From Ianthella basta (Eukaryota; Porifera; Demospongiae; Verongiida; Ianthellidae): DNA of 64,000 nucleotides. The position numbers were made by a program, and so were the translations under genes. Below, in pieces: positions 58,358 through 64,000 of the stretch. The notes beneath the pieces are model-generated. The model saw nothing but the letters and a program-made list of their open reading frames with translations, was not told where the DNA came from and ran no database searches. The stretch's first letter is position 1. Every line of letters begins with the position of its first letter. Location of the stretch: positions 3,715,539 through 3,779,538 of the forward strand of contig OZ025877.1 in the NCBI GenBank assembly GCA_964019415.1, given 5' to 3'.

Positions 58358-61300
58358 GTATGATGCATGTGTGGGCACCTGAAGCACACAATGTATGTAT
58401 CATATTGTGAATGTTGTTATTAATATTTACGCAAAATTGAACCAGTGGCTGAGACTTCCTCTGAGGGCTTCTGGGTTGTACACTAAACAGAGCCACTTCA
58501 TGTTACCACACTGTAGCTCATGAACGATTTGTGGTGGGGTGTTTCTGTCGCAAATGAGACCTCCATACCATTGATTTTAACTCATGTATATTGCTTCCTT
58601 CTGCTACTGGCTCAGCCAGATCAGAGAAAGGCAAGTAACAGCAAGATATATGTGAAAGATAAAGAATCCCTCTAGCTATAAGTCTATAAATTATATAATA
58701 TATATATACCGTTACCAAGGAAACCATGTTTTCTCAGGCTTATATCACCTATTTGCGCATGGTTTCCTTGGTATTGATATATATATTATATATAGACCTC
58801 TTGAAGGGCTGTATTGGTGATATATCCCATGACATTGTGTTTCAATCCTGTGCTTGGTACTTAGTGTTACTGAAGGATAGAAGATACCTCTAGTGGTGCT
58901 TGGATTTGTATCTTTCACAAAAAATTACCAGTGGTTTCAACCAAAGACATGTAATGAAAGCTGTAGTCAGCAGGGCTGGATAACTTTAGAACGGCTCCCT
59001 TGTAATTTTCAGTGTCCCAACACATGCATGATTTGCCACTTCTCATTCAATTAATATTATAAAATGTTTATATACAATCATTAGAATTTTTTGAGCAGCT
59101 GTACAACATTGTACGTACGCCATAAAATTTGTACAGTATGATTATATGAAGCATTAATTTAAGTGAATCTGCAATCTCTGAATGCCACAGTTGTCACATG
59201 CAGCGTGCCCTCTACACCAAGTAATGGACAGCGTATTTACAGAGGAAGGAACTACAATGATAGAGTCAGCTTCAGATGCAACACTGGATACCGCCTGAGA
59301 GGAAGCAGCTCCAGGACCTGTCAGTCCAATGGACAGTGGTCAGGAACACAACCAACCTGCAACAGTAAGTATAGCTATAGTATTCAGATTTTTGCATTAC
59401 ACAATACATGCAGCATGGCTAAGCTCCTTAGCCACACTTTCAAGCTTGCAGTGCAAAACTTTGATTCAAATTGTCCTATTGGTGCCAAAATACCAGGTAT
59501 TTTTACTATGCTACAATTATAAATTCTGTAGTTATCCCTTTCACTAAACATGCAGGATCATCATTATAATGCCTATATACCAGCTGTTGTAACCCACATA
59601 TCTATAGATGTATGGTTCTTGCCTGATGTGCACAGGCTTTAGTAAGCTCACATTAAGAAACCTGTCCTATACAGCTACCTATGGGCCAGTTCTTACTGAC
59701 CTTTATAGAAAGATGGCTCCTCTACAGAGGTACATTTTATTGCTTTAGTGATATTTGGGGCCAGGGAGGCTGGCTGTTTCAGAGAGGTGGCTGCTTGTTG
59801 TGACCAAAGCTTAGTGCATTCTGTTACTATATCATGTATAGATGAACAACTGTGTTCTTTTGTAAATCATAAATCATGGCATGGTACGTGGGGTTTCAGT
59901 ATGGAATAAGAAAATTGATGCTATTCATGAAATGTATTTAGTGGCATTAACTTTATAGAAGAAGGTGAAGGCCGACATCCCCGCCATGCAGCTGTCAACT
60001 GCATTTTTCAGAAGGCTTTGACTTCAGCCAGGGTTCCTTCCAGGTTGGAACTATTATATACAACTGTACAGGTCTAATGAGAAGTGCCCTGATGGTTGCA
60101 CCATCCTGCCATGGAAGGCAGGGAAGGTGTTAATATGGGATGCCACATGCCCGGACACTTACGCACCCTCCCACATCTCCGCTACAGCCAGAGGAGCAGG
60201 TGCAGTGGCTGCACAAGCCAAGCACTTGAAGATTTCAAAGTATACTCACCTTGAATCGAGCCATCTTTTCGTGCCAATTGCAGTGGAAACATCAGGCGTG
60301 CTGGGCCAAGCAGCACTGGACTTTGTGAGCGACCTAGGGCAACGTCTCCGTCAGGTGACTGGAGAAGCTAGAAGCAAGGAGTACCTCCTGCAGAAGCTCT
60401 CAATAGCTATCCAGCGGGGGAATGCAGCAGCAGTGCTTGGGACTGCTGAGAGAGACAGAGAACGGGGTCCCTTCTGGGATTATCCTATTGCATGTACATG
60501 TTCAATGACTTGTCATTCTTGTAATTTAACAGTGTTCATTGGTTTTCGTTATTATTATGTGGATATGAGAGTATTTGAACATTTTTGCAGTCGCTATTTT
60601 TAGCAATTTTGTACTTTTATAGTATTAGTTTTATTTAGTTATATAGTATTTATTTATTCATATCCTACATATTTGATACAACATTCACCTTCATGCAGCA
60701 CTGATCTGTTCAGTTTAGTATAGGCTTCTTACTTTCCTGCCAAAGCTATACTTGGTTAATTTTACTTTGTTTACACCTGAGGCTTCCCAATGCACTGACT
60801 CAGTGAGGCATTCATGAAACCCACCCTATGACATTATCATAGGGAGAGGTGACTTTCTGTATGATATCATTGCTATCATTGATTGGCTGTGTCCAGTTAT
60901 TCCAGTTGATCCATCATTTATAATATCTCTTCATTCTGCTGTACAGTTGTCACATGCAGTGTGCTCCGCACACCAAGTAATGGACAGCGTACTTACAGAG
61001 GGAGGAACTACAATGATAGAGTCACCTTCAGCTGCAACACTGGATATCGCCTGACAGGAAGCAGTTCCAGGACCTGTCAGGCTAATGGAAAGTGGTCAGG
61101 AACACAACCAACATGCAACAGTATGTATGTAAAAGTATATAGTTTACATTGCCATTCACTGAGAGTGTATGTTAATAATTATATATCCTTGTTGCTATTG
61201 TATACAATGTGTAATAGCATATAATACTAAATTATTGGGTTCTTCATCTGCAGTTGTTGTGTGCAATGGTGTGCCTTCAGCTCCAAGTAATGGGCAGCGT

Positions 61301-63183
61301 ACTTACAGAGGGAGGAACTACAATGACAGAGTCACCTTCAGCTGCAACACTGGATATCTCCTGAGAGGAAGCAGCTCCAGGACCTGTCAGTCCAATGGAC
61401 AGTGGTCAGGAACACAAACAACATGTGTCAGTAAGTTTGAACAAAGTGTTTACACATTGTTGTGAGATACTGCTATATAATTATGTGGAATTCAAATGCA
61501 ATGCAAAATTATTTCCATGCATACATACACAATTATAATGTTAGAACAACCTATTGCATTGTGTTATACATTCTTATTTGTGTATTAGCTGTAATTACAA
61601 TTTACTGTACATTATACACAGAGTGACAAGACGTCTAACATTATTTCAATATATGTCCTCTCAGGATCCTGTGGAACTCCAAATCTCTTGATCAATGGAC
61701 AGAGAAGCTACACAACCACTGTAATTGGAAGCACAGTCATGTACACCTGTGTCACAGGGTACATTAGGACTGCAGGTAGCTACAGTAGGACATGTCAGTC
61801 CAATGGCCTGTGGTCAGGGAGTCATCCAACATGCTCCCGTAAGTGGCACTTTGTCAGTGTAGCATGCATGGTTAATCACCATTGGAAATATTTTCTTCTT
61901 AACTAGTGTATACAATGTCATGAAGGTTAGCTGTGCACCTTTAGGGTATTGCGGTGACCTTGGAATTACTACAAATGTAAGGAGGGCTATTACTGGTACC
62001 ACAGAGGGACATACAATAACCTACACCTGCAACACAGGGTACAAACTGTTAGGAAGCACTGTCAGGACATGTCAGTCTAATGGAATATGGTCTGGGAGCC
62101 ACAGTGAATGTTCCCGTAAGTTCATATCAGAAGTTTATTTTTAGGCAAAGACTCAATGAAATCTTAAGCTTTTTCTGATATTGGCATTGCCTGATGTTTT
62201 GATACATTGTCATAATACATTGGATACATACATAATCAAGCAGGTTCGATTAGCCTCAGTGTAATGACAAGAAAATTAATGACAACATGCAAAGGCCTAT
62301 ACAGCATTTGATGATGGCTCAATGCAATCCCAGAATGAATGTAGATAATATTCTCCAACTGCAATTAGGAACATAGTTTTTAAAGTGGATTAACCATCCT
62401 CAACAGGCTTGTAGGCTGGGGGAGAACCACCCCCCCCCCCCCCCACACACACACAGCACTGAATAACTTCCACCTGCCACTGAAAACTCTACATTATAGT
62501 CCCACAAACTTATTTGTCATTCTGTGTTAACTTCTAATAGCTAGGCCTGTACGCAGTAATGGCTCAACTGAACACTGCGCAGTGTTTCACTTTGGCTGGA
62601 CAAGACCCCCCCCATTCCGTGACCAGGCCAGGGGTCTGCTTAATGCACCCACTTCTCTTCTCCTTTAGTCTTCAAGTATGAAAATTCTCCAATCATAAAT
62701 ATTCAATAGTTCTATGCTTACTTCCATGTACACATATACATGTACTACCTGTCTGCACTCCTTCTTTTGCTTGCTCTGCTTCCATTTACTAGCTGGTGAT
62801 CTTGTTCTAATTGCAGTAGAATCCAGCACATTAGTAATATTATTATCTTTGCACAATCTCTAGCTAGACAATCTCTTTCAGTGGACTTGCACAGTCTTGC
62901 TGCAATGAAGTGCTTATCATTTCTAATTGTAATGATAATGCATGACTGTTTTAGTATTATGCACAGTAAATTAAAGCCCCTAGTGAGAATTGTGTTCAAT
63001 GACACCTTGTAGGATACTGTGGCGATACTATCATCCCTGCAAATGGAATGACAAGTCTCACTGGTAACACAGAAGGACACAAAATTGCATACTTTTGCAA
63101 AGTAGGTTTCACACTATCTGGAAATGCTATCAGAACATGTGAATCCTCGGGACAGTGGTCTGGAAGCCTACCATCTTGCTTGC
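57727..63183 (+). CDS. Gene C: secreted DNRLRE-domain and sushi protein, 3' end beyond window or not found
   Basis: Seven exons in frame, phase-1 introns: 57727-58357, 59191-59364, 60947-61120, 61254-61430, 61665-61838, 61945-62115 and 63013-63183. The product starts with a signal peptide, then a ~190-residue DNRLRE domain (a beta-sandwich module common in bacterial extracellular proteins and scattered in animals, thought to bind carbohydrate or surfaces), then at least six sushi domains. The last exon ends in an open phase-1 donor. Sushi 1-3 (TYRGRNYNDRVTF) are recent duplicates; sushi 4 resembles those of gene B. Same strand and exon style as genes A and B, so the three may be functionally related; this is inference. 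Confidence 0.82.
58681..58798. repeat. Foldback in gene C intron 1
   Basis: TACCAAGGAAACCATG (58713-58728) pairs perfectly with CATGGTTTCCTTGGTA (58758-58773). Outer AT-rich arms extend the stem to GTCTATA/TATAGAC. Confidence 0.8.
59191..59364 (+). CDS. Gene C sushi domain 1
   Basis: [52 protein letters not shown]. 174 nt, phase 1-1. Confidence 0.94.
59647..59806. mobile_element. Relative of the 793-940 MITE
   Basis: Shares AGAAACCTGTC, CTCTACAGAGGTA and CAGAGAGGTGGCTGC in the same order as the copy in the ABLIM intron. The right terminal repeat is lost. Confidence 0.7.
59950..60470 (+). mobile_element. Retroelement C-terminal fragment in gene C intron
   Basis: 60127-60465 translates openly: WDATCPDTYAPSHISATARG, LFVPIAVETSGVLGQAALDF, LSIAIQRGNAAAVLGTA. 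With shifted-frame pieces upstream (ALTSARVPSRLE, then PDGCTILPW) this is the C-terminal region, with a PD...WD...D...K arrangement suggesting a PDDEXK-type nuclease, that is common in retroelement proteins of marine invertebrates (recognised from pattern, family not named with certainty). Isolated, frame-broken and in sense orientation. Confidence 0.65.
60947..61120 (+). CDS. Gene C sushi domain 2
   Basis: [52 protein letters not shown]. Near-identical to sushi 1. Confidence 0.94.
61254..61430 (+). CDS. Gene C sushi domain 3
   Basis: [52 protein letters not shown]. 177 nt, phase 1-1; a near-duplicate of sushi 1 and 2. Confidence 0.94.
61665..61838 (+). CDS. Gene C sushi domain 4
   Basis: [53 protein letters not shown]. 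Closer to gene B sushi exons than to sushi 1-3. Confidence 0.93.
61945..62115 (+). CDS. Gene C sushi domain 5
   Basis: [52 protein letters not shown]. 171 nt, phase 1-1; an acidic replacement sits before the last Cys. Confidence 0.9.
62116..63012. other. Gene C intron with C-rich/CA tract (62428-62457)
   Basis: No other feature recognised. Confidence 0.5.
63013..63183 (+). CDS. Gene C sushi domain 6
   Basis: YCGDTIIPANGMTSLTGNTE, AYFCKVGFTLSGNAIRTCES, SGQWSGSLPSCL. Open donor GTGAGC at 63184; continues beyond. Confidence 0.9.
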
Positions 63184-63250
63184 GTGAGCAGTCTCTAGCC
63201 CTCATACATGCCATCATGCAGCTCTGTATGACCTCTTAATTGCAGGTACA

Positions 63251-63931
63251 TACCGTAATCGTTGTTGTGTGGAAATTTCGTGGTTGCCTCCATCCACAAA
63301 ATTCATGCCCACGAAAATTTATGTACAAAGAATACATTAGTAACTAATATAATACGTATATTAAGACAATACGAAGGTCTGCATCTGAACTCGCGCGGCA
63401 CTTGTGTTTGTAGGAGCTGTGAAGAGTGGCTCTTCTGAGGTGCCTACAGCAGAAAGAAGTTAAGGACTTCCAGATTCATGCAGCTTACTAGCGTCTGCTA
63501 TACTACCTTTGCGGCCATCACAAAAGCAAACATGAAGGTTCGCGCTGCATGAGTGCAAAGGGGAAGCACCGGTCTTACCAGCACTACAGCGCCGCTGCTA
63601 GCCCTAGGTTTGGAACACAACTAGGCAAAAACTCTACTTGCGTCGCGGCATGGTTGCAGCAATGCACTTCTTCTTTTCCAGAGAGCTGAATTATTGGGTC
63701 AACGAGACTACAGCGTGTTCGGTCAGGAAGGCTTACGTTGGAGAACGAGGAAAGATAGAAGATTTTCACTTGGCAAAGTGTAGTAATCTGTATTTTGCTG
63801 TGTTTAACATTGTACACAGTTACATTTTGTGCGGTTTAAATTTTGTGGGTAGCCCAGGCCATGAAATTTATGCCCCACAAAAAATTGACACACAAAATCT
63901 TTGCCCCATGAAAATTTCTACGATTATGGTA
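63251..63931. mobile_element. Probable TIR element, about 680 bp, near right edge
   Basis: Left TACCGTAATCGT...GAAATTTCGTGG, right CCATGAAAATTTCTACGATTATGGTA: inverted repeats with an insertion in the left one. Inside are GC-richer sequence and CCACGAAAATT-like palindromes. No transposase recognised. Confidence 0.6.
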
Positions 63932-64000
63932 GCTACATTTTCTTGCATGGCAAGTGTGCACGTTTGTGCTTTCTCATATATATTCTTTACTATGAAATAG

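Overview
The window looks like nuclear DNA of an early-branching animal, most likely a marine demosponge (moderate confidence; inferred from gene content and style, no species marker is present). Evidence: genes split by short GT-AG introns, AT-rich introns full of TATAATTATA/CATGCATG motifs, long CA and CATA microsatellites, several retroelement and MITE families, an actin-binding LIM gene, and large modular extracellular genes built from Calx-beta, sushi (CCP), Ig, ephrin-receptor-like and DNRLRE modules. Tandem clusters of Calx-beta genes are known from sponge aggregation factors; whether these genes belong to that family is inference. No rRNA, tRNA, CRISPR or bacterial-type operon is visible.

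Layout. (1) 0.4-5.1 kb, + strand: 3' part of an actin-binding LIM protein (ABLIM/UNC-115) gene: last LIM domain, Ser-rich linker, C-terminal villin headpiece. Its last exon plus 3' UTR recurs as a frameshifted copy at 7.4-8.2 kb and a UTR-only copy at 23.8-24.5 kb. (2) 5.1-9.6 kb: intergenic, with a 33-nt coding-like minisatellite and a pure (AC)n tract of about 213 bp. (3) 9.6-21.8 kb, +: gene A, signal peptide + four Calx-beta units + two sushi domains; its 5.3-kb first intron holds a palindromic Penelope-derived insertion, a hAT-type MITE and a dead LINE. (4) 22.4-24.5 kb: rearranged zone with an antisense decayed sushi exon, a Penelope-like element (GIY-YIG endonuclease part, hammerhead-like ends) and the third ABLIM-tail copy. 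(5) 24.8-46.2 kb, +: gene B, paralogue of gene A with the same exon/phase plan through four Calx-beta units, then six sushi domains, an Ig domain, a divergent CCP module, a furin-site module and two ephrin-receptor-like Cys-rich modules; an RTE-like LINE sits in the intron before the Ig exon. (6) 46.2-57.7 kb: no gene recognised; a 3.8-kb inverted-repeat element with subterminal repeats, three copies of an ~0.9-kb TA-flanked MITE with an internal hairpin, and another TIR element. (7) 57.7-63.2 kb to beyond the right edge, +: gene C, a secreted DNRLRE-domain protein followed by at least six sushi domains.

Nearly every domain exon in genes A, B and C is a multiple of three and begins and ends in phase 1, so modules can be duplicated or shuffled without breaking frame. 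The locus shows this in progress: near-identical neighbouring sushi exons, a decayed antisense sushi exon, a spare signal-peptide exon in phase before the sushi array of gene B, and a duplicated start region in which the two paralogues use different ATGs. Products of A, B and C would be secreted or extracellular adhesion/recognition proteins (inferred from signal peptides and modules). All exon borders are read by eye from splice sites, frame continuity and paralogue comparison; none is transcript-supported.
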